From: Rhodococcus sp. P1Y
GTDB lineage: Bacteria > Actinomycetota > Actinomycetes > Mycobacteriales > Mycobacteriaceae
Assembly: GCF_003641205.1 (NCBI RefSeq)
Contig: NZ_CP032762.1
Location: forward strand, 992,001 to 1,056,000
Length of the DNA stretch: 64,000 nt
Direction of reading: 5' to 3'
In this document: positions 13,754 through 21,643 of the stretch, in pieces
How the letters are laid out: every line of letters starts with the position of its first letter
How positions within the stretch are numbered: the first letter of the stretch is position 1
Notes under the pieces: model-generated
Told to the model about the DNA's origin: nothing
Databases searched by the model: none
The model's input: only the letters and a program-made list of their open reading frames with translations
Position numbers and translations under genes: made by a program

Positions 13754-15763
13754 CTACTGCTCGGCGCGCGCCGCCAGGAACGCCTCGGGGTCGATGAGGT
13801 CGGCCTGTCCGACGATCGACCCGAGATCGGCGATGCGCTCGATACCCGTCAGCACCATCTCTTCCTCGACGGTGCCCTCGGCGTAGCCGTAGTAGCAGGT
13901 CGACGTGGTGTGGTTGTGGTCCTTGTCGATTCGGTTGGCGCGTCCCTCGATCTGACGGATGTCGATGGGAGTCCACCGGGGATCGTGGATCAACGTGACG
14001 CGCGGGGCGGACGTCGACGTTGCCTGGAGCGGAGCTTGCGGAGTGACCCGGGTGCTCTGCTCGGGTAGTAGCAGTTCGTTCGAATGCAGGTTGATAGCGC
14101 TCGTCGTGGTGGAGACGATGACCCTCGCGGCACCGGTCTGGAACCGTCGGATCTCGGTTTCCTGAGCCGCGCTGCTCATGCTTCCGTCGACGACCGCGAC
14201 ATCGAGTCCTTCCTCGCGCAACGTCTCGGCGAGTGAAGAGACCGACTCGCGATAGAACATCGACACGAATACCTGGTTGCCGTCGCGTACCCACGCTCGA
14301 ACCTGATCGGCGGACGACGGTATCCGCAAATACGAACATTTCTGCCGAAACCTGAGCGTGGCGGCGCGGGTCGACGGGTTCTTCTGCAACACTCGCTTGC
14401 CGCCCACCGATTTCCACAGCGGCAGCCCGAGCTCCTTGCGATAGTCGACCCACGCCGAGTTGTAGAGGCGCTTCTGGGCCGCAGTCAGTTCCTGGCCGAG
14501 TGGTTCGCGCGGGGTAGGCGGCGACGGACGAGAAATGGACCACGGCACAGCGCCACCGGCAAGCCAGCGGTGGATGGTGCCGATGTCGCGTTCGCGTCGA
14601 GCAGCGTCTTCCGGCTCCCAGCGCCATGTCTTCAAGCCGGTGGTGGCCTTGCCCTCTTTGAGTGCGAAACCCTGTTCGACGAGGAAAGCAGCCCATTTCG
14701 TGGTCACCGCATATCCGAGGGCCTCGTCGTCGCCGATGATCTCCTCACCGCCGAGGCTGTGCTCGATGGCCCTGGCCATGTAGGCGAAGTGCATCGGTTG
14801 GTACCCGGGCGTCGCGGACATCCACACCACGGCCCGCGCGGCCTCCTGGTAGCGCCACAGGATCTGGGACTGCTGGGACTCGATGTTCATCAGGGCGTGT
14901 GACTCGTCGGCGATGACGACGTCGATGTCGAATCGCAGCTCGCCGAGCGTGATGGTCCGCTTGTTCTGAGTCTTCTTTCGCTTGCCCAGATCGGTGTCCT
15001 CGGGAACCGTGAGCAGCTTCTTCGTCGACTGATACGTGACGAGCAGCCAGCGTTTGCGATCCTCGGGTGCCAGGTCGGCCTCGGTATCGGCGATGGTTCG
15101 ACGCCAGCCAGGCAGGGCGCCTTTGGGTGCGACGACGAGCACCGTCCCTACTCCTGGAGCGGAGCCTGCGGAGTGACCCGATGAGAGGGCATCGTCCATC
15201 TGCCGGACGGCCTCGCAGACGGCAAGGGTCTTGCCGAGGCCCGTCGAGTCCATCTGCGCGAAGTACGGGAACCCCTGGGCCATCGCGCCGAGTTGTCGGC
15301 GCACCGATTCGAGCTGGGTCTCCCGCGGTGTCAGGGACCGCTCGTGTACGACCTCAGGTCTCCACTCTTCGTTGGCGTCGTCCTCCACCCACCGCTGCAA
15401 GCTGTAGGGCATCGACTCGAACGAGGCCAACCCGTCGGGAAGCTCGGTTCCGTAGTACGCGAACACCCGAGGGCCCGGATGCCACCGTGCTCCCGACGCC
15501 GATGCCAGGGCTCTGTCCTCGAACGGGACATCGAGTACCCAGACGCGCTCACCCGGGTCGGGCAGCCGCAGGTCGGGTGAGGCTGTCTTACGGACGGCCT
15601 TCTTGCGGGTGGTGGTCGTGCGCTTCTTCGCGGTGGCGGTCGACGCAGTACCCGACGACGCCTTGAACTTGCGGGCGGCTGCGCTCTTACCTGCCCCGAC
15701 GGTACGGGCGGTGGTGGCTGCAGGTTTGCGTCGACGTGGTGGCACGAAAACACCGTAGAGCAC
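13754..15763 (-). CDS. SNF2/DEAD-type helicase with DUF5710-like N-terminal domain
   Basis: A 669-residue protein. A Lys/Arg/Thr-rich tail (residues 8-60) is followed by a small domain, VWVLDVPFEDRALASASGARWHPGPRVFAYYG, resembling DUF5710/primase-associated modules. The helicase core has a Walker A-like STGLGKT (about 173-179), Walker B ADESH, motif III SATPGY and a C-terminal lobe ending IHDPRWTPIDIRQIEGRANRID (motifs V-VI with Q-x-x-G-R-x-x-R). It should be an ATP-driven DNA or RNA translocase. Two short inserts, GHSAGSAPG at about 197-205 and VTPQAPL at about 573-580, are encoded by copies of the dispersed repeat. The N-terminal start is uncertain (ATG or downstream codons). Confidence 0.82.
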   Translation of the reverse strand: MLYGVFVPPRRRKPAATTARTVGAGKSAAARKFKASSGTASTATAKKRTTTTRKKAVRKTASPDLRLPDPGERVWVLDVPFEDRALASASGARWHPGPRVFAYYGTELPDGLASFESMPYSLQRWVEDDANEEWRPEVVHERSLTPRETQLESVRRQLGAMAQGFPYFAQMDSTGLGKTLAVCEAVRQMDDALSSGHSAGSAPGVGTVLVVAPKGALPGWRRTIADTEADLAPEDRKRWLLVTYQSTKKLLTVPEDTDLGKRKKTQNKRTITLGELRFDIDVVIADESHALMNIESQQSQILWRYQEAARAVVWMSATPGYQPMHFAYMARAIEHSLGGEEIIGDDEALGYAVTTKWAAFLVEQGFALKEGKATTGLKTWRWEPEDAARRERDIGTIHRWLAGGAVPWSISRPSPPTPREPLGQELTAAQKRLYNSAWVDYRKELGLPLWKSVGGKRVLQKNPSTRAATLRFRQKCSYLRIPSSADQVRAWVRDGNQVFVSMFYRESVSSLAETLREEGLDVAVVDGSMSSAAQETEIRRFQTGAARVIVSTTTSAINLHSNELLLPEQSTRVTPQAPLQATSTSAPRVTLIHDPRWTPIDIRQIEGRANRIDKDHNHTTSTCYYGYAEGTVEEEMVLTGIERIADLGSIVGQADLIDPEAFLAARAEQ
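14026..14048. repeat. dispersed 23-bp repeat, copy inside helicase gene (C-terminal lobe)
   Basis: Begins GGAGCGGAGCTTGCGGAG and ends TGACC. It is in frame and adds VTPQAPL to the helicase between two blocks of conserved core sequence. One of at least eight copies of the same family in the window. Confidence 0.8.
15156..15178. repeat. dispersed 23-bp repeat, copy inside helicase gene (N-terminal lobe)
   Basis: Begins GGAGCGGAGCCTGCGGAG and ends TGACC, the apparent consensus. It is read in a different frame from the copy at 14026 and adds GHSAGSAPG between the helicase Walker A helix and the next core strand VLVVAPKGAL, a normal site of loop variation. Confidence 0.8.
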
Positions 15764-15864
15764 GGGGACGACAGAACCGGGCAGACGTGCGCGGCTGCTA
15801 GGCCGGCACCGGGCTCGGTCCTGTCGTAGCCTGACGTTTCACGTTCGAGAAGATCTGGGGTGCT

Positions 15865-16611
15865 GTGAGCAAGAACCGAGCTGTCGTGCTCGTCCACGAC
15901 CGCGATCCGCAGTTGGGCTACCGCAACATCGGGACGCTCGTGCCCGAATTGGAAAGCCGCGGTTACCAGCTCGAGGTGCATTCCTTCGATTACGGGCTCA
16001 CCGATACCCCTCCCGCACTCGACGGCGCCGCGATGCTCGTGGTCATGGGATCTCCCGACGCCGCATACGGCGAGACCGCGTGGATCGGCCCCGAGATCGC
16101 GTACCTGGAAGCAGCCATCGAGTGCGACGTTCCGATCCTCGGTGTCTGCTTCGGTGGGCAGTTGCTCGCACGGGTGCTCGGCGGAAGCGTCGCGCGGTCG
16201 AAGTTTCCCGAGCACGGACTCACCGACATCGAGACAACACGACCGGATGTGGTGGGACCTGGACCGTGGATGGAGTACCACGACGACACGTTCCTCGCGC
16301 CGGACAGTGCCACGGTGATTGCGCGTAACGATGCAGGCCAACAGGCATTCGTCCAGGGGCCGCATCTAGGCCTGCAGTTCCACCCCGAGATCGACGTCGA
16401 TGTCTTCGCGTCCTGGGCCGACGCCTGGGCCCGCGACGGTATCGAGCAGGACCGGGACCTGGTCGACGCCATCGCCAAGGACCTGGTTTCCGGCGAGGCC
16501 GAGTTGCGCGCGCGGTGCGGAGCCTTGCTCGACGGGTGGATCGCCGGTCACCGAGTCTTCTCGCCGGTAGGGTCGGAACATGACCGAGGCGAGGCCGACC
16601 AACTTCAGTGA
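15865..16611 (+). CDS. class I glutamine amidotransferase-like protein
   Basis: A 248-residue single-domain class I glutamine amidotransferase. The nucleophile is Cys95 in GVCFGGQLLA and the His-Glu pair is His173/Glu175 in LQFHPE. Stand-alone members hydrolyse glutamine or other gamma-glutamyl amides, or have lost activity; no synthase partner is adjacent. It starts with GTG. The stop lies 32 bp inside the next gene, and the two downstream genes also overlap, so the three form one tight operon. Why an amidotransferase should be coupled to a 2-hydroxyacid oxidase and an amylase is not evident from the sequence. Confidence 0.88.
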   Translation: MSKNRAVVLVHDRDPQLGYRNIGTLVPELESRGYQLEVHSFDYGLTDTPPALDGAAMLVVMGSPDAAYGETAWIGPEIAYLEAAIECDVPILGVCFGGQLLARVLGGSVARSKFPEHGLTDIETTRPDVVGPGPWMEYHDDTFLAPDSATVIARNDAGQQAFVQGPHLGLQFHPEIDVDVFASWADAWARDGIEQDRDLVDAIAKDLVSGEAELRARCGALLDGWIAGHRVFSPVGSEHDRGEADQLQ

Positions 16612-17827
16612 CCATCAGATCGGCATCTATGCACAGGGGATGTTCACCGATCAGAAGCCGGAGATCACCACCAACCTTGCGCAGCTCGAAGAGCAGGCCG
16701 CCGCGCGGTTGACGCCCGAGGCGCTCGGATACATCGTCGCGAGCGCGGGCAGCGGGTCGACGGCGCGTGCCAATCGAGCTGCGTTCGACGCGTGGCGTAT
16801 TGCGCCGCGCATGCTCAGGAGTTCGGCCCAGCGTGATCACGCGACCACCGTGCTCGGTACCGAACTTCCTGCGCCACTGCTGATCGCACCCGTCGGAATC
16901 CAGACTCTTGCGCATCCCGACGGCGAACTTGCGACGGTCAGGGCTGCCGCCGCCCTCGGTGTCCCGTACATTCACTCGACTCAGGCGTCGCACTCGTTCG
17001 AGCAGGTCGCCCAGGCGGGTGGCGATGCGCCGCGCTGGTACCAGTTGTACTGGCCGACCGACGAATCCGTGTTGCTGAGCTTTCTGGAACGTGCGGCAGC
17101 CACAGGGTTCACGACGCTCGTGCTGACCCTCGACACCACATTGCTCGGGTGGCGCCCGGCCGACCTCGACCGCGGTTACCTCCCGTTCCTGGCCAACCTC
17201 GGTATCGAGAACTACCTGACCGATCCGGCGTTCCAGGCGGGCCTCGATCAGCCTGTCGAGGCCAATCCGATTGCAGCAGCGATGCATTGGGCGCAGATGT
17301 TCCCCAACCCTGGCTTGAACTGGTCGCAGCTCGCCTTCCTGCGCGAGCACTGGAACGGACCCATCGTACTGAAGGGCATCTGCACCGTCGGTGACGCGCG
17401 GCTTGCACAGGAGCACGGTGTCGACGGCATCGTCGTGTCGAATCACGGTGGCCGTCAGATCGACGGTGCCCGTGCCTCGCTCGATGCGTTGCCGGAGATC
17501 GTCGATGCCGTCGGTGAGCAGTTGACGGTTCTCTTCGACTCGGGCGTCAGAACCGGCTCCGACATGGCGAAAGCCTTGGCGCTCGGCGCCGACGCAATCC
17601 TGCTCGGCAGGCCGTTCCTCTACGGCCTGGCGTTGGGCGGTCAGGCGGGTGTGGAGCACGTACTTCGGTGCATCCTGGCCGAATTCGATCTGGTCACCAG
17701 TTTGTCCGGGCATGCGGGGGCAGCTGAACTCGGCCGCGAGAGCGTGGTGCGGGAGCGTAGCCTGCGGAGTGACCAGGATGTGGTGCGGGAGCGTAGCCTG
17801 CGGAGTGACCAGGGGGTGACCGCGTGA
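16580..17827 (+). CDS. FMN-dependent alpha-hydroxy-acid oxidase (lactate 2-monooxygenase-like)
   Basis: A 415-residue member of the FMN-dependent 2-hydroxyacid dehydrogenase/oxidase family. The active-site set is present: Lys265 in VLKGI, and His289 and Arg292 in SNHGGRQIDG, followed by the phosphate-binding FDSGVRTGSD and ALGADAILLGRPFLYG. The long N-terminal arm and overall length resemble lactate 2-monooxygenase, which oxidises L-lactate to acetate and CO2; oxidase or dehydrogenase activity is also possible. The C-terminal tail from about residue 388 is built of two tandem copies of RERSLRSDQ, encoded by the dispersed repeat, and is unlike the family. It overlaps its neighbours by 32 and 4 bp. 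Confidence 0.9.
   Translation: MTEARPTNFSDHQIGIYAQGMFTDQKPEITTNLAQLEEQAAARLTPEALGYIVASAGSGSTARANRAAFDAWRIAPRMLRSSAQRDHATTVLGTELPAPLLIAPVGIQTLAHPDGELATVRAAAALGVPYIHSTQASHSFEQVAQAGGDAPRWYQLYWPTDESVLLSFLERAAATGFTTLVLTLDTTLLGWRPADLDRGYLPFLANLGIENYLTDPAFQAGLDQPVEANPIAAAMHWAQMFPNPGLNWSQLAFLREHWNGPIVLKGICTVGDARLAQEHGVDGIVVSNHGGRQIDGARASLDALPEIVDAVGEQLTVLFDSGVRTGSDMAKALALGADAILLGRPFLYGLALGGQAGVEHVLRCILAEFDLVTSLSGHAGAAELGRESVVRERSLRSDQDVVRERSLRSDQGVTA
17752..17810. repeat. dispersed 23-bp repeat, two tandem copies at the 3' end of the oxidase gene
   Basis: Copies at 17752-17774 and 17788-17810 (GGAGCGTAGCCTGCGGAG...) lie in a 36-bp tandem unit. Both are in frame and encode RERSLRSDQ, extending the C-terminus. 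The second ends 13 bp before the amylase start codon. Confidence 0.85.
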
Positions 17828-19110
17828 GTCCGTCGTGGGTGGAGCATGCAATCTGGTGGCACGTCTACCCGCTGGGCTTTGCGGGAGCACCGGTGCGCGA
17901 CTGGGACGGAACCTCGCTGGCCGAGGAACACAAGCTGCTCAAGATCGTCGAATGGCTGGACTACGCCCTCGAATTGGGGGCTTCCGGAATTGCGCTCGGG
18001 CCGATTTTTGCCTCGGAAGGGCACGGGTACGAGACCGTCGACTATTTGCACATCGACTCCAGGCTCGGCACCGACGAGGATTTCGATACGCTGGTCGAGG
18101 CAGCGCACAGCCGCGGCCTGAAGATCATGCTCGACGGCGTTTTCAACCATGTCGGCCAACGGTTTCCGAGATTTCAGCAGGAGTTGCGCGACGGCGAAGG
18201 ATCCTGGTTCCACATCGATCGTTCGGGAGACCGGCCGTCCCATCGCAATTTCGAAGGCCACGACGAGCTCGTCACCCTGAACCACGGCAATCCCGAGGTG
18301 CAGGACTTCATCGCCCAGGTGATGAACCACTGGCTCGACCGAGGAGCCGACGCCTGGCGTCTGGACGCGGCATACGCTGTGCCGCCGGCGTTCTGGAACA
18401 CGGTTGTACCTCGGGTACGTGAGAAGCATCCCGACGCCTACTTCCTGGGCGAGGTCATTCACGGTGACTATGCGCAGATCGTGTCGCGCAGTTCGCTCGA
18501 CTCGGTGACCCAGTACGAGCTGTGGAAAGCAACGTGGAGCGGTATCTCCGAGCTGAACTTCTTCGAACTGTCGCATGCGCTCGGTCGGCACAACGACTGG
18601 CTCGACACGTTCGTCCCGGCGACGTTCGTCGGAAACCACGACGTCAACCGAATCGCGAGCACTGTCGAGGACTCTCGGCATCTGGCGCACGCGCTCGTCG
18701 TGCTGTTCACGACCGGGGGCACTCCGATGATCTACTACGGAGACGAACAGGGTTTCCGCGGCGTGAAAGAAGAACGTGTCGGCGGTGACGATGATGTTCG
18801 CCCCGAATTTCCGATGACCAAGGATCAACTGGACCCGAGCGGTTGGCCTACCTACCACCTGCATCAGGAGTTGATCGGCCTGAGGCGGCGGCACTCGTGG
18901 TTACACACTGCGCGCACGGAGACGGCGGAGCTCACCAACACGGCGATGCTCTACCGCGCGCACGACGGTTCGCACGAACTGCATGTCGCACTCAATCTCG
19001 GTGACGAGGCAGTCGACTATCGCATGTCCGGGGACATCCTCGCTGGGCATGCATCCGTGCGGTCCGGCTGGGTGACGGTGCCGGCGCACGGTTGGGTGGT
19101 CACCGGCTAG
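17824..19110 (+). CDS. glycoside hydrolase family 13 (alpha-amylase family) protein
   Basis: A 428-residue GH13 enzyme. Conserved regions: I DGVFNH (104-109), II DAWRLDAAY with nucleophile Asp181, III FLGEVIHG with acid/base Glu210, IV FVGNHDVNR with Asp273. The N-terminus IWWHVYPLGFAG is typical. There is no signal peptide, so it acts in the cytoplasm on soluble alpha-glucans, trehalose/maltose-type or sucrose-type substrates; the exact specificity is not resolved. The GTG start overlaps the oxidase stop (GTGA). It ends 11 bp inside the convergent gene at 19100-19411. Confidence 0.92.
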   Translation: MSPSWVEHAIWWHVYPLGFAGAPVRDWDGTSLAEEHKLLKIVEWLDYALELGASGIALGPIFASEGHGYETVDYLHIDSRLGTDEDFDTLVEAAHSRGLKIMLDGVFNHVGQRFPRFQQELRDGEGSWFHIDRSGDRPSHRNFEGHDELVTLNHGNPEVQDFIAQVMNHWLDRGADAWRLDAAYAVPPAFWNTVVPRVREKHPDAYFLGEVIHGDYAQIVSRSSLDSVTQYELWKATWSGISELNFFELSHALGRHNDWLDTFVPATFVGNHDVNRIASTVEDSRHLAHALVVLFTTGGTPMIYYGDEQGFRGVKEERVGGDDDVRPEFPMTKDQLDPSGWPTYHLHQELIGLRRRHSWLHTARTETAELTNTAMLYRAHDGSHELHVALNLGDEAVDYRMSGDILAGHASVRSGWVTVPAHGWVVTG

Positions 19111-19411
19111 CTCGGGCTTCCTTCGCGCGGTCGAAGAACGCCAGCACGTGCGGGACCTTGTCCTCCGGCACGTCGAGCACCGCCTGTGCACCGATGTACG
19201 ACAGGGATTGGTCGGGCAACCGTGCGCCGATCGTGATGCGCAGGCCACCGTTCTTCCTGGGCTTTGCTTCCACTCCGATGTGGTTCACGTGCCAACGGGG
19301 AGTCCCCGATACGACCGCGTGAGTGGCGTCGAAGATCTCGACCACCCGATTGTCCAGTACGAGAACCACATTTTCGTCGAGCCAGTATTCGACGTACACG
19401 CGATCGGGCAT
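19100..19411 (-). CDS. small conserved protein of unknown function
   Basis: A 103-residue protein, MPDRVYVEYWLDENVVLVLDNRVVEIFDATHAVVSGTPRWHV and so on. Alternating hydrophobic strands (VYVEYWL, VVLVLDNRVVEIF, GGLRITIGARL) followed by a helix with DKVPHVLAFFDRAKEA suggest a small beta-sandwich or PH-like fold. Codon usage and base composition match neighbours. I do not recognise a named family. It faces the amylase gene, overlapping by 11 bp, and its start lies about 75 bp from the TPP riboswitch of the divergent operon. Confidence 0.7.
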   Translation of the reverse strand: MPDRVYVEYWLDENVVLVLDNRVVEIFDATHAVVSGTPRWHVNHIGVEAKPRKNGGLRITIGARLPDQSLSYIGAQAVLDVPEDKVPHVLAFFDRAKEARASR

Positions 19412-19486
19412 CGTAGGAGCCTATATCGATCTCTAGCGTCAGGGATAGATACGAATAGAACGCGCGATACGGGTTAGAGTCTTCCG

Positions 19487-19567
19487 TGGACACGGGGTGC
19501 CGCACCGATGCGGCTGAGAACACACCCGTCGAACCTGATCTGGCCAACACCAGCGTAGGAATGTCTG
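19487..19567 (+). ncRNA. TPP riboswitch (THI element)
   Basis: The thi-box core is clear: GGGGTGCCGC then GCGGCTGAGA, ACACCCG, TCGAACCTGATCTGG and AACACCAGCGTAGGAA, in the standard order and spacing. The closing P1 stem can form between GACA (19490 region) and TGTC after the core. Thiamine pyrophosphate binding should switch off the operon starting at 19613. Downstream, GCTCGG (19579-19584) pairs with CCGAGC (19594-19599) just before the ribosome-binding site GAGAGG (19600-19605), which suggests control at translation initiation. Confidence 0.92.
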
Positions 19568-19612
19568 TGCGACTTCGTGCTCGGACGTCCCGACCGAGCG
19601 AGAGGTACGCGC

Positions 19613-20368
19613 ATGAATTTCGACGAGCAGACAGTCCTGGTCACCGGAGCAGGCCGCGGACTCGGATCCGCGATCGCCCGCGCATACGCAGGCCAGGGCG
19701 CACGCGTCGTCGTGAACTACCGTCGTAGTCAAGATTCTGCCGAAGCGCTTGCCGCAGAGATCGGTGGTCTCGCCGTGCGGGCCGACGTCACCGACGCCGG
19801 ACAGATCGACGCATTGTTCGGCGCCGCCGAGCAGCATTTCGGGACCACGGTCACGACCGTCGTCAACAATGCTCTTGCCGACTTCTCGTTCAACGGTGAT
19901 GCACGCGCCAAAGCCGACACCATCTCGTGGGAACAGTTCGACGCACAGTTCCAGGGTGCAGTCCGCGGTGCGCTGACCACCACGCAACGTGCACTGCCCG
20001 GAATGCGTGCAGGCGGATTCGGTCGAATCGTCAACGTGGGTACCAATTTGTTCCAGAACCCGGTGGTCCCCTACCACGAGTACACCGCGGCCAAAGCTGC
20101 ACTCCTGTCGCTGACACGAACTCTTGCAGCGGATCTCGGGGCCGACGGCATCGCCGTCAACATGGTCTCCGGAGGTCTGCTTCGCACCACCGATGCCAGC
20201 GCTGCGACGCCCGACGAGGTGTTCGATCTGATCGCGGCATCGACCCCGCTCGGGCGCGTCGTGACACCGGAGGAATTCGCCGACGCATCATTGTTTTTCG
20301 CGTCACCGTGGTCCAGGTCGGTGACCGGTCAGAACCTCGTCGTCGACGGCGGTTTGGTCAAGGACTGA
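19613..20368 (+). CDS. SDR family oxidoreductase under TPP riboswitch control
   Basis: A 251-residue classical-length short-chain dehydrogenase/reductase. The cofactor loop is TGAGRGLGSAIARAY, and an Arg in NYRRSQ suggests NADP(H). The catalytic Tyr and Lys are in YHEYTAAKAALL. Two deviations: NNAG is NNAL, and the Ser of the catalytic triad seems to be replaced by Thr (in VGTNLF, 13 residues before the Tyr). The C-terminal GQNLVVDGG is normal. The ATG at 19613 has GAGAGG 7 nt upstream. The next gene starts 4 bp after this stop. The riboswitch implies a role tied to thiamine, for example salvage or breakdown of thiamine-related compounds. Confidence 0.88.
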   Translation: MNFDEQTVLVTGAGRGLGSAIARAYAGQGARVVVNYRRSQDSAEALAAEIGGLAVRADVTDAGQIDALFGAAEQHFGTTVTTVVNNALADFSFNGDARAKADTISWEQFDAQFQGAVRGALTTTQRALPGMRAGGFGRIVNVGTNLFQNPVVPYHEYTAAKAALLSLTRTLAADLGADGIAVNMVSGGLLRTTDASAATPDEVFDLIAASTPLGRVVTPEEFADASLFFASPWSRSVTGQNLVVDGGLVKD

Positions 20369-20371
20369 CAT

Positions 20372-21643
20372 ATGCTGCACTTGAACGCATTCCTGTTCGG
20401 CTGCGGCCACCACAGCGCGGCGTGGCGTCATCCGAACTCCCGGGTCGAGGATCTCGGCGACATTCGGTACTACGAGGATCTCGCGCGGACAGCCGAACGC
20501 GGCAAACTCGACGCAGTGTTCTTCGCCGACGGACACTCCGTTCGTGATCCCGCAGGAGCCGGAACATGGTTCCTCGAACCCATCACCGCCCTGACGGCCA
20601 TGGCCAGGGCAACCACGCACATCGGACTCGTGACCACGGTGTCGACGACGTTCTACACACCATTTCACGCCGCTCGGTTGCTCAGTTCTCTCGATCACAT
20701 CAGCGGCGGCCGTGCCGGGTGGAACGTCGTCACCTCGATGTTCGACGCCGAAGCCCGCAATCACGGTTACGGTGAAATACCCCCTCGTGCAGAGCGTTAC
20801 GCCCGCGCCGAGGAGTTCGTCGAGGTTGCACTGTCGCTGTGGGACAGTTGGGATGCCGACGCGCTCGACCTGGATCGGGACGGGAGGTACGCCGATCCGG
20901 CGAAGGTCCGCTCCATCGATCACGTGGGCAAGTACTTCTCGGTCGACGGGCCGCTGACGGTACCGCGGTCCCCGCAGGGTCGCCCGGTCCTGTTCCAAGC
21001 AGGCGCATCGGGGCAGGGTCGGGACCTGGCCGCGCGATACGCCGAAGCCATTTACGCGGTCGCATACGACATCGATTCGGGCGCAGCATATTACCGTGAC
21101 GTGAAGACTCGAATCGACGCGGCGGGTAGGAACTCGTCGTCGGTCGGGATCATGCCCGGTTTGGTGACGTACGTCGGCTCGACCATGGCGGAAGCTCGTG
21201 CCAAGAAGTCCGAGCTCGATGCTTTGCTCCCCGTCGAACAGTCTCTGCGACAACTGGGCATGTTCGTCGAACAGGATTGCAGTGGTTGGGAACTCGATGC
21301 GCCGGTCCCGTCGTTGCCGCCGATCGAGGAGTTCACCGGCCCGCACGGTCGCTACGAGACAATTCTGAGGATCATCGCACAGGACTCACCGACCGTTCGG
21401 GAACTTCTCGGCACCCTCGCCGCGGGCGGCGGGCACGCCACGATGATCGGCACACCCGAGTCGATTGCGGACGAGATCCAGGCATGGATCTCAGGCGGCG
21501 CGGCCGACGGATTCAACCTCATGCCTCCCCTGTATCCCGAGGGTTTGGACGACTTCGTGGATCAGGTAATTCCAATCCTGCAGTCGCGCGGCCTCTTCCG
21601 TCGTGAATACGAGTCGACAACTCTACGGGGTCATCTCGCCTGA
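20372..21643 (+). CDS. NtaA/SnaA/DszA-type FMN-dependent monooxygenase in TPP-regulated operon
   Basis: A 423-residue LLM-class flavin monooxygenase of the NtaA/SnaA/DszA group. Typical blocks are MLHLNAFLFGCGHHSAAWRH, YYEDLARTAERGKLDAVFFAD, FLEPITALTAMARATTHIGL, STTFYTPFHAARLLSSLDHISGGRAGWNVVTS, then NHGYGEIPPRAERYARAEEF and RPVLFQAGASGQGRDLAARYAEAIY. Such enzymes oxidise organosulfur or amine compounds with FMNH2 supplied by a separate reductase. Being in a TPP-riboswitch operon, the likely substrate is a thiamine fragment such as the thiazole moiety; that is inference. The end overlaps the convergent TetR gene by 21 bp. Confidence 0.9.
   Translation: MLHLNAFLFGCGHHSAAWRHPNSRVEDLGDIRYYEDLARTAERGKLDAVFFADGHSVRDPAGAGTWFLEPITALTAMARATTHIGLVTTVSTTFYTPFHAARLLSSLDHISGGRAGWNVVTSMFDAEARNHGYGEIPPRAERYARAEEFVEVALSLWDSWDADALDLDRDGRYADPAKVRSIDHVGKYFSVDGPLTVPRSPQGRPVLFQAGASGQGRDLAARYAEAIYAVAYDIDSGAAYYRDVKTRIDAAGRNSSSVGIMPGLVTYVGSTMAEARAKKSELDALLPVEQSLRQLGMFVEQDCSGWELDAPVPSLPPIEEFTGPHGRYETILRIIAQDSPTVRELLGTLAAGGGHATMIGTPESIADEIQAWISGGAADGFNLMPPLYPEGLDDFVDQVIPILQSRGLFRREYESTTLRGHLA

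Noticed and set aside
17752..17810. Possible CRISPR-like repeat pair
   Set aside because: Only two units, in frame in an oxidase gene, and the same unit is dispersed elsewhere.
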